Below are positions 18,951-27,531 of a DNA stretch of 54,498 nt, piece by piece. The position numbers and the translations under genes are program-made. The stretch is from the NCBI GenBank assembly GCA_020199995.1, contig JAIVJM010000183.1:1-54498 (forward strand), in the 5' to 3' direction. The DNA is from Acidobacteriota bacterium (GTDB lineage Bacteria; Acidobacteriota; Blastocatellia; Pyrinomonadales; Pyrinomonadaceae). Under the pieces are notes generated by a model. The model saw nothing but the letters and a program-made list of their open reading frames with translations, was not told the origin of the DNA and did not search any database. Position 1 is the stretch's first letter; each line of letters starts with the position of its first letter.

Positions 18951-19394
18951 ATGTTTAAAGAGTTCCGAGACTTCATCGCGCGCGGGAACGTTATTGACTT
19001 GGCCGTGGCCGTCGTCATCGGCGCGGCTTTCGGGAAGATCGTGACTTCGCTGACGGAAGGAATTCTGCTGCCGCCCATCGGCCTGCTCTTCGGCAAGGTG
19101 GATTTCGCCAGCCTCTTCGTCGTGCTCGACGAGTCGAAAGGGATACCTTCGTCTTTGGCCGACGCGAAGGCGAAAGGAATCCCCGTCGTCGCCTATGGAC
19201 AGTTCCTCAACGACTTGCTCAGCTTCCTCATCATCGCCTTCGTCGTCTTCCTCATCGTCATGCAGGTCAACCGGATGTGGGGCAAGCGGAAGGCGGACGA
19301 GCCGCCGGTCAAGACCTGCCCCCGGTGCCTCTCGACCATTCCCCTCAAAGCGACGCGCTGCGCACACTGCACGGTCGAATTGGAAGCGGCATAA
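18951..19394 (+). CDS. mscL: Large-conductance mechanosensitive channel MscL with C-terminal zinc-ribbon tail
   Basis: 147 residues. The N-terminus (FKEFRDFIARGNVIDLAVAVVIGAAFGKIV) and a second helix (FLNDLLSFLIIAFVVFLIVM) match MscL, the osmotic safety valve of the inner membrane. The C-terminal part ends with two CxxC pairs (CPRC, CAHC) that would bind zinc in the cytoplasm; most model MscL proteins lack this tail, but related tails occur in other phyla. The ATG at 18951 has GGAG 9 bases upstream; a longer form from 18897 is unlikely because that start lies inside the promoter. The stop codon overlaps a large hairpin. Confidence 0.92.
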   Translation: MFKEFRDFIARGNVIDLAVAVVIGAAFGKIVTSLTEGILLPPIGLLFGKVDFASLFVVLDESKGIPSSLADAKAKGIPVVAYGQFLNDLLSFLIIAFVVFLIVMQVNRMWGKRKADEPPVKTCPRCLSTIPLKATRCAHCTVELEAA

Positions 19395-19477
19395 ACGGAA
19401 TGCGGAGTGCGGATTTCGGATTGCGGATAAAAGACAGGGTGGTCTTCAATCCGCAATCCGAAATCCGCACTCCGTTT
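19393..19477. terminator. Long imperfect inverted repeat between convergent genes
   Basis: The right arm (19449-19477) complements the left arm apart from a 7-base tandem duplication in the left (GGAATGC next to GGAGTGC), giving arms of 29 bp. It starts in the mscL stop codon and precedes the stop of the DJ-1 fusion gene on the other strand. Purine-rich words GCGGATTTCGGATTGCGG recur in each arm. Confidence 0.7.
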
Positions 19478-19497
19478 ATTCTGTCTTCCGCAATCTC

Positions 19498-20592
19498 TTA
19501 TGCCGAGACGGCGGCCCCCGTCGTGGGCGCAGCCGGCTCCGCTGTCCCGCCCGCCCCGAGGCGCGCGTGATAGAGGTCTGCGGCACGCTGCTCGTGCGTC
19601 GCGAGTTCAATCTCGATCTGGTCGAAGAGCGCGGCGGTGACGGGGTCTGTGAACTGGTTCGTCAGGTTGAAGGCGTCAACGACGCCCGTCTGCAAGTCGC
19701 CCATCGCGCGGCGCAGCAAGCCGGTGTCGTCGCTCCCCTGAAGCCAGCTCTTGAGCGTCGCCCACGCGCCGCTGCCCGCCGCCTGAAAGTCCAGCTCGCC
19801 GCCGAGCGAGGCCAGACGGCTCTCCAGTGCCTGAACGTGCCCCGCCTTGGCCGCGACGACCTCGCCGAAGAACGACTTGATCTCCGCGTCGGTCGCCTTC
19901 TCTTCGTATTTCTCGAAGGCTGTGAGCGCGTATCGCTCGCCGCGGATGGCCGTGTTGATACAGTCCACAATCTCAGCCTTGCCTTGCCCGCCCCATCCTT
20001 CGGCGAGCTGCCACCACTCCGCCGTCATGCTCTCCTCGCTCGGCAGCTCAAGCCCCTTGATGCTCAACCCGAGCCGGTGCAGGATGGTCGTCGTGAAGAC
20101 GGGCAGGTCCGAGGGCCGGCGCGACGTAACGAGGTTCGCGTCCGAGACGACCGCCTTGTTCTCGTATTGCGCGCCCGCGTTCTGCATGTCCTTGCGGATG
20201 GCGCGAAACCCCGTCGCGCGTTTGCCCCGCAGCAGATCGCCCTCGATCAAGACCTGCGGCCCGTGGCAGACGGCGGCGACGAGCTTCCCCTGCCGCACGG
20301 CGTCCTGCACGAAGCGCACGGTCTTCATGTTGGTGCGCATCCTGTCCGGGGCCGCGCCGCCGGGGATGACGACGGCGTCGAAGTCTGCGGCGCGCGCGTC
20401 CGTCGTGGTCGCGTCGGCCTCGACGGAGACCTTCATGTTCTTGCCCGTGTACTTCTCGTTCATGCGCGAGCCGAGCACCGAGACCTCCGCCCCGGCGTCC
20501 TTGAGCGCCTTGTACGGAATCTGAAACTCGCTGTCCTCGAAGTGGCTCTCGATGAGAATCGCCACCCTTTTCGTCCGATTATTTTCCGGCAT
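19498..20592 (-). CDS. DJ-1/PfpI-type protein fused to a ferritin-like helical domain
   Basis: 364 residues. The first 175 are a DJ-1/PfpI glutamine-amidotransferase-like domain with VAILIESHFEDSEF and the nucleophile-elbow Cys in AAVCHGPQ (about 108). Residues 200-350 are a helical, ferritin-like region with two Glu/His-containing blocks (GERYALTAFEKYEE, EVVAAKAGHVQALE, EIELATHEQRAAD), spaced as in four-helix metal-binding bundles. The first domain belongs to a family including general stress protein 18, with glyoxalase, deglycase or chaperone activities. The fusion suggests oxidative or carbonyl-stress protection with iron handling, which is inference. The ATG follows AAGGAG. It is the convergent neighbour of mscL and lies just downstream of lexA. 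Confidence 0.85.
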   Translation of the reverse strand: MPENNRTKRVAILIESHFEDSEFQIPYKALKDAGAEVSVLGSRMNEKYTGKNMKVSVEADATTTDARAADFDAVVIPGGAAPDRMRTNMKTVRFVQDAVRQGKLVAAVCHGPQVLIEGDLLRGKRATGFRAIRKDMQNAGAQYENKAVVSDANLVTSRRPSDLPVFTTTILHRLGLSIKGLELPSEESMTAEWWQLAEGWGGQGKAEIVDCINTAIRGERYALTAFEKYEEKATDAEIKSFFGEVVAAKAGHVQALESRLASLGGELDFQAAGSGAWATLKSWLQGSDDTGLLRRAMGDLQTGVVDAFNLTNQFTDPVTAALFDQIEIELATHEQRAADLYHARLGAGGTAEPAAPTTGAAVSA

Positions 20593-20769
20593 ACGTCCTG
20601 CTCCTTAGAGATTCGATCAAGTTGTGAATTGTTCTCTTCTGAAGTAAAACGGCAAGGTCTATGCCAGCCTCGGAACACGGAGGATTCCGCCCGCACACGC
20701 GAAAAATCGCCCGCAAACCCGTACAGGCCGCGAGCGATTTCAGTTCGCTTACGCTACTTTTACTGACGT

Positions 20770-21396
20770 CTAGGTGGCGGGCCGGAGCAGGCCGCGGAAG
20801 ATGCCCTGCACGGCGACCTTCGAGGCGTGAAGGCGGATGGGCGCGTGCTGCGCGTTGGCGGGGCGCAGCTCGACTTCGGGGCCGAAGCGGTAGAGACGCT
20901 TGAGGGTGGCGCGCGCGCCCTCGACGAGTGCGACGACAATCTCGCCGTCGCGCGCCTCCGTGCGGTTTTCGATGAGCGCGATGTCGCCGTCGCAGATGTG
21001 CTCGTCAATCATCGAGTCGCCCGCGACGCGCAAGGCGTAGACGCGGTTGGGCCGGACGCGCCCAAGCAGGAAGCGCGGGACGGTGATCGTCTCGCGGTCG
21101 TCGGCGGTCTCAATCGGCGCGCCCGCCGCGATGCGCCCGAGCAAGGGCACTTCGCACGTCGCGTCTACGTCAACTGAGGCGGTCTGCACGCTCAAGCCGA
21201 AGGTACCGTCCGCGCGCGTGCGCGAGATGAGGCCGCGCCGCTCCAGCGCCTCGATGTGCTTCGCAATCGTCGCCTTCGACGAGACGCCGAAGTGGCGCGC
21301 GATGAGCGCGTAGGAAGGCTCGTACCCGTGACGCTCGATGAAGTGCGTGATGTATTCCAGAATCTCTTTCTGGCGCTGCGTGCGTGGCTGCTGCAT
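20770..21396 (-). CDS. lexA: LexA repressor, SOS response regulator
   Basis: 208 residues. An N-terminal winged-helix domain (about 1-65, RQKEILEYITHFIERHGYEP and SSKATIAKHIEALERRG) binds operator DNA. The C-terminal S24 domain contains the self-cleavage bond Ala-Gly in RIAAGAP (about 91), catalytic Ser in AGDSMIDEHI (about 129) and Lys in LVEGARATLKRLYR (about 164). RecA-stimulated autocleavage should derepress DNA-repair genes. The ATG at 21396 follows AAGGAG and makes the domain begin at its normal place; an upstream extension to 21585 has no ribosome site. A canonical LexA box was not found with confidence in the upstream region, as the Acidobacteriota motif is not known to me. Confidence 0.93.
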   Translation of the reverse strand: MQQPRTQRQKEILEYITHFIERHGYEPSYALIARHFGVSSKATIAKHIEALERRGLISRTRADGTFGLSVQTASVDVDATCEVPLLGRIAAGAPIETADDRETITVPRFLLGRVRPNRVYALRVAGDSMIDEHICDGDIALIENRTEARDGEIVVALVEGARATLKRLYRFGPEVELRPANAQHAPIRLHASKVAVQGIFRGLLRPAT

Positions 21397-21983
21397 ACTC
21401 TTCGGTAACTCCTTAACCCCTCCGAAGCGTCGCGCGAACACCTCGCCCAACAACTCTCCGCGGAAGGTTGCGCGATTGTATGAGCGTCCGACGAAAGCGT
21501 CAAGCCGAATGTGGAGCGGCAAGCCGCCCGTGCGTGGACTTCGGAAGGGCTCTCCCCTGCGACCTATCCGCACCCAATTTTGCATAGGTCTTTAAACTCA
21601 ATGTTTTCAACGGGCGTGAACACACATTAACTAAAGTTTCATATTGACAGCGCATTAATGGTAAGCGTATACATGCGCTTGTCATGTGCACCTCGCATTT
21701 GCGTTGACGAAGTCCTCACCAGATTTCGTTAGCTTAACCAAAACGGAATCCCGCAGCCCGAGCGGCGGCGCAACACAGGGTTTTTGCGGAGACAAATATC
21801 ATCACCCGGTAGACAACCTTGTGTGAGTGCTTTTTGCTACGCTATAAGTTGGATCATAGACAGCGAGGTAGATGGCGACGTACTGAACCCACATTCTTAA
21901 AAGCTATGCTCTTGAGTAAAAGGCTCCAACTGGATGAATGTTTGTAAGTTCACTCACGGCAAAAGGTTCAGGGAGATGTCTGT
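21397..21983. other. AT-richer intergenic region between lexA and the divergent unknown gene
   Basis: 587 bases without a gene. It holds the consensus promoter at 21644-21673 and a second, weaker plus-strand candidate (TTGTGT, 18 bases, TATAAG at 21843-21848) ahead of the next gene. An A/T-rich block spans about 21590-21680. No riboswitch, tRNA or further open frame could be supported. Confidence 0.5.
21644..21673 (+). promoter_or_regulatory. Strong sigma70-like promoter with no gene close downstream
   Basis: TTGACA and TATACA are separated by 18 bases, the best consensus match in the window apart from the one at 32185. Transcription would start about 300 bases before the next gene on this strand, leaving room for a long leader or a small RNA. 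It could alternatively overlap the lexA control region on the other strand. Confidence 0.5.
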
Positions 21984-22784
21984 ATGCTAAGAAGTAATCG
22001 CCTCATACTCTTTCTCTTCGCTGTGACTATCATGGTAGTGGTAACTGCGGTAGTGCTACATAGCCAAGGACAGGGTCAGAAAGATCGCACTTCAAGCGTG
22101 TCCCGCGAAGTTGATTTGGAACAGTTGCCGGTCGCAGACTATACGGCGTTAGAACACACTGACGCGGAAAAGCGTGCTAAAAGGCGTGCCAAAAACGCAC
22201 GTTATGACAAAGAAGATAGAGTACGCGAACCCGAAGATAGTCCCGGAGTCACATACCTTACAGAAATAACAAATGACTGGGAGGCGGGTCTGCCCGCTCT
22301 TCCGGCAGACCGCAGCGATGCAATAGTTCTGGGCCAAGTCATTGACGCGCAAGCCTACCTCTCTAACGATAAATCCGGCGTTTACTCTGAGTTCAGCATT
22401 CGTGTGGACGACATCCTTAAAAACGACGTGCATTCGCCGGTCGCTTCTGGTGATTTAATTACTGCCGAGCGATTGGGTGGGCGTGTACGGTTTCCTTCAG
22501 GCCGCGTCTTACCAGTTCGCGTATCAGGACAAGGGATGCCACGAAAAGGTCGCCGGTACGTGCTCTTTCTTAAGGGACTCAAACTAGAGCACCACTACCT
22601 TATTGTAACCGGATATGAATTGCTTGCCGGGTGTGTGTCACCGCTTGATGGCGTCAAGGCTGTGGGTGGAGGCAGTCCGTGGAAATTTGACGCCTATGAA
22701 GGCTGGGACGAGCGCACATTCCTCAGTGTAATCCAGAAGGAGATAATAAGTCCTGCTTCAATACCGCCTGAGAATAGGAACTAG
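21984..22784 (+). CDS. Unknown exported protein
   Basis: 266 residues with a single N-terminal signal-anchor or signal peptide ([19 protein letters not shown]). A charged Lys/Arg/Glu stretch follows (about 60-85), then a compact C-terminal domain (about 100-255, [44 protein letters not shown]) with the look of a beta-rich secreted domain. No family was recognised. AGGGAG lies upstream of the ATG. The next gene starts 5 bases after its stop, so the two are surely co-transcribed and may act together. The codon use is clearly more AT-rich than the window average, suggesting acquisition from elsewhere. Confidence 0.75.
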   Translation: MLRSNRLILFLFAVTIMVVVTAVVLHSQGQGQKDRTSSVSREVDLEQLPVADYTALEHTDAEKRAKRRAKNARYDKEDRVREPEDSPGVTYLTEITNDWEAGLPALPADRSDAIVLGQVIDAQAYLSNDKSGVYSEFSIRVDDILKNDVHSPVASGDLITAERLGGRVRFPSGRVLPVRVSGQGMPRKGRRYVLFLKGLKLEHHYLIVTGYELLAGCVSPLDGVKAVGGGSPWKFDAYEGWDERTFLSVIQKEIISPASIPPENRN

Positions 22785-22789
22785 TCTGT

Positions 22790-24118
22790 ATGAGAGCGAG
22801 CGTTTTCTCTCTACTGTCAAAGCGAGCAACTCACCTCGCCTTGGGCGTGCTGATGCTCTTAGTGTCAGCGATTCTAATTTATTTACAGTATGCTGCCTCC
22901 GTTAAGGCACAGTCCTGTCCTCCGCCTGCACCTCCCTGCCAAAGCCCGCCGATCATCTGGGTGCGAAATACATATCCTCTGGGGGCACAGGTGACAGTTT
23001 ATATTGACCCTGCATTCGATGGCGATCAGTACGCAGACATTAAAACAGCTTTTGAAAATTGGAATAGCAGGAACTTCGCGAACTGTTCGGAGGTGACTTT
23101 CAAAGATTTCATCAGGGAACGTAGAACAAGTTACCCTAACTCGTCTATCGGGGTTATTCAGCACACGTCCGAGGGAGCAGAGTGGCAGAAGCTTAGCGAA
23201 ACGAGTGGTCTACGTATTAACACGAGCGAAATACGTGTAGGGTCATGCCTTGTCAACAGGAACTCCATGAAGTCAACGATAGCGCATGAAATAGGGCATG
23301 CGTTTGGACTTGCAAACGCTGATGATAACCAAGCCGGAACCTCGATTATGGCTCGCGCTATTGCCTGTGAGGGTAACAATTGTAATGCAAGAGCGTACGG
23401 CGATATGGCGGGTCCAACATCGTGTGATAATGAGGTCATAAGACAGTTTTACTGCCCTGCTCCGACACCAACCGGAGGCGGAGGCGAGTGTCCCCCGCCC
23501 ACCTACGAGGAGGTGGCGATAGACGACGGCGGCCACATCATCAATCCCAACGAGCCGTGCCCCGAACGCCCCTCGCCCATCCTGCTCGACATCGCGGGCG
23601 ACGGCTTCGACCTCACCGACCACGCCGGCGGGGTCGCCTTCGACCTCAACGCCGACGGTGTCGCCCACAATCTGTCGTGGACTTCCGCCGGGTCTGACGA
23701 CGCGTGGCTCGCCTTAGACCGCGACGGCAACGCCACGATTGACGATGGGGCGGAACTCTTCGGCAACTTCACTCCTCAGCCGACGCCGCCACCGGGCGCA
23801 GAGCGGAACGGCTTTCTGGCCCTCGCCGAGTTCGACAAAGCGGAACTGGGTGGCAATGCGGACGGGGTGATAGACAGCCGCGATTCGATCTTCTCTTCGT
23901 TGCGCCTGTGGCGTGACGTGAATCACAACGGCGTTTCGGAGTCGGAAGAGTTGCACAGCTTGCCGTCTCTGAACGTCGCCGCGCTGCATCTGGATTACAA
24001 GGCGTCGAAGCGTGTGGACGAGCACGGCAACCAGTTCAGGTATCGCGCTAAGGTGGAAGACTCGAAGGGCGTTAGGGTCGGGAGGTGGGCGTGGGATGTG
24101 TTCCTCGCCGTGCAGTAG
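22790..24118 (+). CDS. Matrixin-like zinc metalloprotease with calcium-binding C-terminal domain
   Basis: 442 residues. A signal-like hydrophobic segment ([17 protein letters not shown]) precedes a metzincin-type domain with the zinc site [14 protein letters not shown] (HExxHxxGxxN) at about 166. The usual downstream Met-turn may correspond to SIMARAI. A Pro-rich linker (about 225-250) leads into a C-terminal domain (about 260-430) with Asp-rich loops [16 protein letters not shown] and [13 protein letters not shown], typical of secreted calcium-binding modules. The coding sequence changes from AT-richer (up to about 23470) to strongly GC-rich (beyond), inside the gene and at the linker. It is likely secreted and proteolytic; the substrate is unknown. 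Confidence 0.85.
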   Translation: MRASVFSLLSKRATHLALGVLMLLVSAILIYLQYAASVKAQSCPPPAPPCQSPPIIWVRNTYPLGAQVTVYIDPAFDGDQYADIKTAFENWNSRNFANCSEVTFKDFIRERRTSYPNSSIGVIQHTSEGAEWQKLSETSGLRINTSEIRVGSCLVNRNSMKSTIAHEIGHAFGLANADDNQAGTSIMARAIACEGNNCNARAYGDMAGPTSCDNEVIRQFYCPAPTPTGGGGECPPPTYEEVAIDDGGHIINPNEPCPERPSPILLDIAGDGFDLTDHAGGVAFDLNADGVAHNLSWTSAGSDDAWLALDRDGNATIDDGAELFGNFTPQPTPPPGAERNGFLALAEFDKAELGGNADGVIDSRDSIFSSLRLWRDVNHNGVSESEELHSLPSLNVAALHLDYKASKRVDEHGNQFRYRAKVEDSKGVRVGRWAWDVFLAVQ

Positions 24119-24144
24119 TAGCCGTCCGGGTTGAGTCAGACGCA

Positions 24145-24194
24145 AGAACCGCCCGTAGAAGCCTGCGACGGCCTCCACGGGCGGTTCTCTTTTA
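24145..24194. terminator. Hairpin terminator between convergent genes
   Basis: AGAACCGCCCGT and its complement (24177-24188) form a 12-bp stem, followed by CTTTTACT on the plus strand. It separates the metalloprotease and the SYLF gene. Confidence 0.75.
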
Positions 24195-24206
24195 CTTGAG
24201 AGTGTC

Positions 24207-24971
24207 TCACTTGATCGAGTAGCGCGCGAGCGTGTTGGGGAAGAGGATGACTGAGGGGAGCACGTCGGCCATGTTGACTTTGCTCGCGCCCGTGAGGATG
24301 TCGCGGGCCTTGAGGCCGTAGAGAGCTTCGTTGAGGTTATTGTCGGGGTTGATGACCGCGCCCTTGAGTTCGAGCCCGGCGAAGAGCCCCTTGCTGCGCG
24401 AGTAGGAGAGGATGCCGGCGTCGAGCGTGAGGTTCGTCGTGGCGCTGGCGGCGCGGCCCACGGGGCCGGCGGCGGCGCTCGCCTCGCCGCCCATCTCGAA
24501 CTTGTCTTCGAGCAGCCCCTTCAAGGCGTCCTCGTTCATGAAGAGGAGGACGAGGTCGGTCTTCGACGCGCCGATCTGCAAGCCGACGCTCGCGCCGCCC
24601 AACTTGAAGAAGGCGGGCGCGCCCCAGCCGCCCGTCACCCTCCGGCTGATGAGACCGCTGCCGCCGCGCCCACCGACGACGAACCCGGCCTTGAGCACGC
24701 CGGGGAAGACCGCCACGGCCTCGGCCCTGTCGAGCAGCTCGCGCGGAACCCCCCGGTCGGGCGCGCCCATGATCTGTTCCAAGACGCGCGCCGCCGCCTC
24801 AGCCTTCTTCCCCGCCTCCTTCTGCTGCTTGGCGCTGGCTCTGGGCTCCGGCTTCGTGGCGCGCCGCTCCCTCTCGTTCTGCGCGCGGGTCGTCGCCGTC
24901 GTGGGGAACAGCGTCGCGGCGGTCAGAATGAGCGCCGCCGCGAGAACTATTTTATGAACAGAAAGCTTCAT
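24207..24971 (-). CDS. SYLF-domain (Ysc84-type) lipid-binding exported protein
   Basis: 254 residues. A signal peptide (IVLAAALILTAATLFP) and a Lys/Glu/Ala-rich spacer precede a SYLF domain (about 60-254): IPRELLDRAEAVAVFPGVLKAGFVVGGRGGSGLIS, TDLVLLFMNEDALKGLL, LDAGILSYSRSKGLFAGLELKG. SYLF domains bind membrane lipids. A paralogue lies immediately upstream in the same direction, 98 bases away; both probably share a transcript. It is expected to act in the periplasm at the membrane surface. The function in bacteria is poorly known. Confidence 0.88.
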   Translation of the reverse strand: MKLSVHKIVLAAALILTAATLFPTTATTRAQNERERRATKPEPRASAKQQKEAGKKAEAAARVLEQIMGAPDRGVPRELLDRAEAVAVFPGVLKAGFVVGGRGGSGLISRRVTGGWGAPAFFKLGGASVGLQIGASKTDLVLLFMNEDALKGLLEDKFEMGGEASAAAGPVGRAASATTNLTLDAGILSYSRSKGLFAGLELKGAVINPDNNLNEALYGLKARDILTGASKVNMADVLPSVILFPNTLARYSIK

Positions 24972-25069
24972 CCCATCTCCTCCTCGAAGAGTAAAGCGGG
25001 CGACCGGAGCGGCCGTGAGTAGTCACGCGCACCGGCGAGGCCCGCTTCCTTATTTTCCGTCTCGATGTT

Positions 25070-25831
25070 TCAATTAGGGAGACGCGACGAGTAGCGGCTG
25101 ATCTGCAAAGGGAACGCGCGGACCGCCGTAGGCACGGGCGTGGCGGCGCGGCTCGTGATCAGCTCCGTGGCCTTCTTGCCGTAGAAGGCTTGGTTGAGAT
25201 CGTTGTCGGGGGTGATCGCCACGCCCTTGAGCGCCGCGCCGATGAAGGCTCCCTTGCTGCGCGCGTAGGTGAGGATGCCGGCGTCGAGCGTCGGGTTGGT
25301 TCCCGCGCCGAGCGAGCGCCCCACGGGGCCGGCGGCGACGCCCACCTCGCCCCCGATCTCGAACTTGTCCTCCATCATCCCCTTGAGCGCCGCGTCGTTC
25401 ATAAAGAGAAGGACGAAGTCGGTCTTCGTCCCGCCGATCTGCGCGCCGAAGCTCCCGCCCGTCATGTTGTAGAAGACGGGCGTGCTCCAACCCTTCTTCG
25501 CCGTCCGGCGGCTGATCACGCAGTCGCCTTTGCGCCCGCCCACGATGAAGGCCGCGCTGAGGACGCCGGGGCAGACCGCGACCGCCTCGGCCCCTTCGAG
25601 CAGCTCGCGCGGGATGGAACGCTCGGGCACCGACATCACCTGCCGCAGGACTCGCGCCGCGTCGTTCGAGTGGCGCGTCGCGTCCTTCGCGCGCCGCGGC
25701 GTGAACTTAACTTTCCCCTGTGCGCCCGCCGTCGTGACTTTTCCCCACGCGCCCGCAGGCGCAAGGCCCGCGCCGAGCGCCAGCCCGACGCCAAGCGCAA
25801 AGGCAATGCTTCGTCTTGAAAGCGCTTTCAT
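25070..25831 (-). CDS. SYLF-domain (Ysc84-type) lipid-binding exported protein, paralogue
   Basis: 253 residues with a signal peptide (SIAFALGVGLALGAGLAPAGA). The SYLF domain (about 60-253) shows IPRELLEGAEAVAVCPGVLSAAFIVGGRKGDCVIS, TDFVLLFMNDAALKGMM and LDAGILTYARSKGAFIGAALKG. It aligns end to end with the neighbour and differs by two Cys (in VAVCPG and KGDCVIS). The ATG at 25831 has AGGAGGGAG 5 bases upstream; a longer form from 25891 is less likely. Confidence 0.88.
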   Translation of the reverse strand: MKALSRRSIAFALGVGLALGAGLAPAGAWGKVTTAGAQGKVKFTPRRAKDATRHSNDAARVLRQVMSVPERSIPRELLEGAEAVAVCPGVLSAAFIVGGRKGDCVISRRTAKKGWSTPVFYNMTGGSFGAQIGGTKTDFVLLFMNDAALKGMMEDKFEIGGEVGVAAGPVGRSLGAGTNPTLDAGILTYARSKGAFIGAALKGVAITPDNDLNQAFYGKKATELITSRAATPVPTAVRAFPLQISRYSSRLPN

Positions 25832-25905
25832 AACTCTCCCTCCTGAATCTGTCGTCCGGGGGAACGAGTTTCGTGCTGCGGGAAACAACAATCCTTCGCG
25901 CCCCT

Positions 25906-26430
25906 CTACTTCGACCCGTACTGCGCGATGATGCGCTCGCGAATCTGCTCGGGGCCGAGCTTCTCGGTCTTCTCCAGTTGGAGTGCCATCAGCGCCTCGT
26001 CAATGCAGATGGCGCAATGCGCCGCGTGGTCGTCAACGAAGCAACTGTGCAGGCTCTTGTGGCCGAAGCCCTTGTCGCAGTGACAGTAGCACGGAAGCTG
26101 CGCAATCGTCTTCGGGATTTCCTTCGCGGCCAGATAGCCGAGCCGCTGCTTGCCCGCGAACTTCTCGGGCGCGAGCGTCGGCGGCAAATTTTTGAGCGCC
26201 GCGAGGCTCATCTCGAACGCCGGAATCTCGCCCGGCGCGCCGTGGTCGTGCCCGTCGTGGCCTGACGCAGGAGGCTCGTGCGCCGGGGTCTCCGTCGCGC
26301 TCGCGGGGCGCGTCGCGTCCGTGCGCCGTGCCACCTTCTCTTGCGACGCGGTGCCATGCCCGCCCGACGTGCACGCCGCGGCCACGACGAGCGACAGGAT
26401 CAGTCCGAGTATAAATAATTTGTTCTTCAT
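25906..26430 (-). CDS. His/Cys-rich lipoprotein of PCYCGC type
   Basis: 174 residues. A lipobox (VVAAACTS) follows the hydrophobic leader, so the protein is probably lipid-anchored. A His/Asp-rich spacer (GHDGHDHG) precedes a compact domain with conserved Cys: PCYCHCDKGFGHKSLHSCF, AHCAICIDEA. The PCYCGC family domain resembles metal- or redox-binding modules; copper binding is a guess. It is followed by the SYLF pair on the same strand, and a TlpA-type thioredoxin lies two genes away, consistent with periplasmic redox chemistry, but no direct evidence links them. Confidence 0.78.
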   Translation of the reverse strand: MKNKLFILGLILSLVVAAACTSGGHGTASQEKVARRTDATRPASATETPAHEPPASGHDGHDHGAPGEIPAFEMSLAALKNLPPTLAPEKFAGKQRLGYLAAKEIPKTIAQLPCYCHCDKGFGHKSLHSCFVDDHAAHCAICIDEALMALQLEKTEKLGPEQIRERIIAQYGSK

Positions 26431-26478
26431 GGAATTTCAAACCTCCTCAACTTAAGGGCTGAGAAAAAATATTAACAT

Positions 26479-26500
26479 GGATGGACAGGATAGACAGGAT
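26479..26500. repeat. Short tandem GGACAGGAT/AGACAGGAT repeat
   Basis: Two adjacent nine-base units differing at one base, preceded by ATGGAT, in the intergenic region between two minus-strand genes. The function is unknown; such words may recur elsewhere in the genome. Confidence 0.4.
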
Positions 26501-26546
26501 AAGGAGGAGCTGTTGAGGAAGAAATGATGAGTGATAAAGAGAAGTC

Positions 26547-26568
26547 GGCGCGTTTCGAGAGACGCGCC
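26547..26568 (-). terminator. Small hairpin downstream of the RsbRD-type gene
   Basis: GGCGCGT pairs with ACGCGCC across an 8-base loop. On the minus strand it lies after the stop of the RsbRD-type gene and is followed by a moderately T-rich stretch (CTTCTCTTTATC). Confidence 0.45.
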
Positions 26569-26606
26569 CCGGCGACTCGATGGCCCCGACTGCCGTCGTG
26601 AGTTTG

Positions 26607-27125
26607 CTAGTTGTTGCTGCTGGCCGGGAAGGTTTCGCCGCCGCGCTTCACGTAGTGGCGCGGCGCGTCGAGATAGGCCTCGACGGTCTTGTAAATCTCC
26701 TCGTCCATAAAGCCGTTGATCTTGTAATAGAAGCCCGCGAGCTGTTCCGGCCTCTGCGCCGGGAGCGCGGCGCGGTATTTCTCCAGAAATTCCATCAGCG
26801 TGGCGCGCAGGAGCGTCAGCTCGCGCACCACCTCTTTGAGCTCGTAGCCCTGCTGCCAGCGTTGACGACCATGCTCCTCGCCCTCCTGAAGCAACGTGCC
26901 TCCGGGCGGCGTGTCGCCGGCGAGCGCCTGCCGCAGTTCTTCGACGATCTGCGGGACGTGGTCGATCAGTTGCACGTAGGAAAGTCTCGCGTCAGAGTTA
27001 ATGCGCCGGTCGGCGGTCACCTTCTCCGTCCAGTCGCGAACGATAGTCTCCTGTCCGCTTTTCAACAAACTGCTGATCTCTTCCGGCATGTTCGGGGGAA
27101 CCTCGATTGTCTGTTTAGTGCTCAC
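26607..27125 (-). CDS. RsbRD N-terminal-domain-like protein
   Basis: 172 residues, cytoplasmic, all-helical by appearance. The pattern ISSLLKSGQETIVRDWTEKV, RQRWQQGYELKEVVRELTLLR and FYYKINGFMDEEIYKTVEAY matches the N-terminal module seen in RsbRD-type stress regulators and in some sensor kinases, where it is a signal-sensing helical bundle. Here it is alone, without STAS or kinase domain. It starts at a GTG; no good ribosome site is visible. A general stress role is inferred only by family. Confidence 0.7.
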   Translation of the reverse strand: MSTKQTIEVPPNMPEEISSLLKSGQETIVRDWTEKVTADRRINSDARLSYVQLIDHVPQIVEELRQALAGDTPPGGTLLQEGEEHGRQRWQQGYELKEVVRELTLLRATLMEFLEKYRAALPAQRPEQLAGFYYKINGFMDEEIYKTVEAYLDAPRHYVKRGGETFPASSNN

Positions 27126-27300
27126 GCGCGAGATGGGGCCTGAGAGTTGGCCGTCCCGCGAGGGATTCGTGACCTTTACGCGCCAAAGTATAAATCAAGG
27201 CGCGCGCGTCGGGCAACCGATTTGACCGTCCGGCGTGAACAGTGCGACGATGCTGCCCTTAATCTGCCGGAAGGCTCTAACAGGAAAGGTGGGCACCGCG

Positions 27301-27525
27301 ATGGAGGATCATTCCAAGGAATTCGTGACGCAGGAGGAGACGGGCGAGGTGGCTCCGTCGGAGCAGGTCGAAGGGCGCGTCGAAGCCGAGATGAAGCGCA
27401 TCGAGGGCAGCGCACGCGAGGCCGTCGGTCAGGGGATTCTCGACAAAGAGGTGGAGCGCGAAGGCCGCAAGCTCAAAGAAGAGGGCGAGCGCGAACTCGA
27501 CGAACAGCGCGACACGAACAAATAA
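27301..27525 (+). CDS. Small charged helical protein (CsbD-like, tentative)
   Basis: 74 residues, very rich in Glu, Lys and Arg (VEAEMKRIEGSAREAVGQGI, ERELDEQRDTNK). The ATG at 27301 is preceded by AGGAAAGG. The pattern of charged helix with an EGSAREAVGQ segment resembles CsbD-type stress proteins but the match is weak. It is followed directly by a perfect 28-bp hairpin, which supports it being a real transcribed gene. Confidence 0.55.
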   Translation: MEDHSKEFVTQEETGEVAPSEQVEGRVEAEMKRIEGSAREAVGQGILDKEVEREGRKLKEEGERELDEQRDTNK

Positions 27526-27531
27526 GGCAAG

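Noticed and set aside
21590-21680. A LexA operator in the lexA upstream region
   Set aside because: Only loose palindromic matches were seen, and the motif for this phylum is not known to me.
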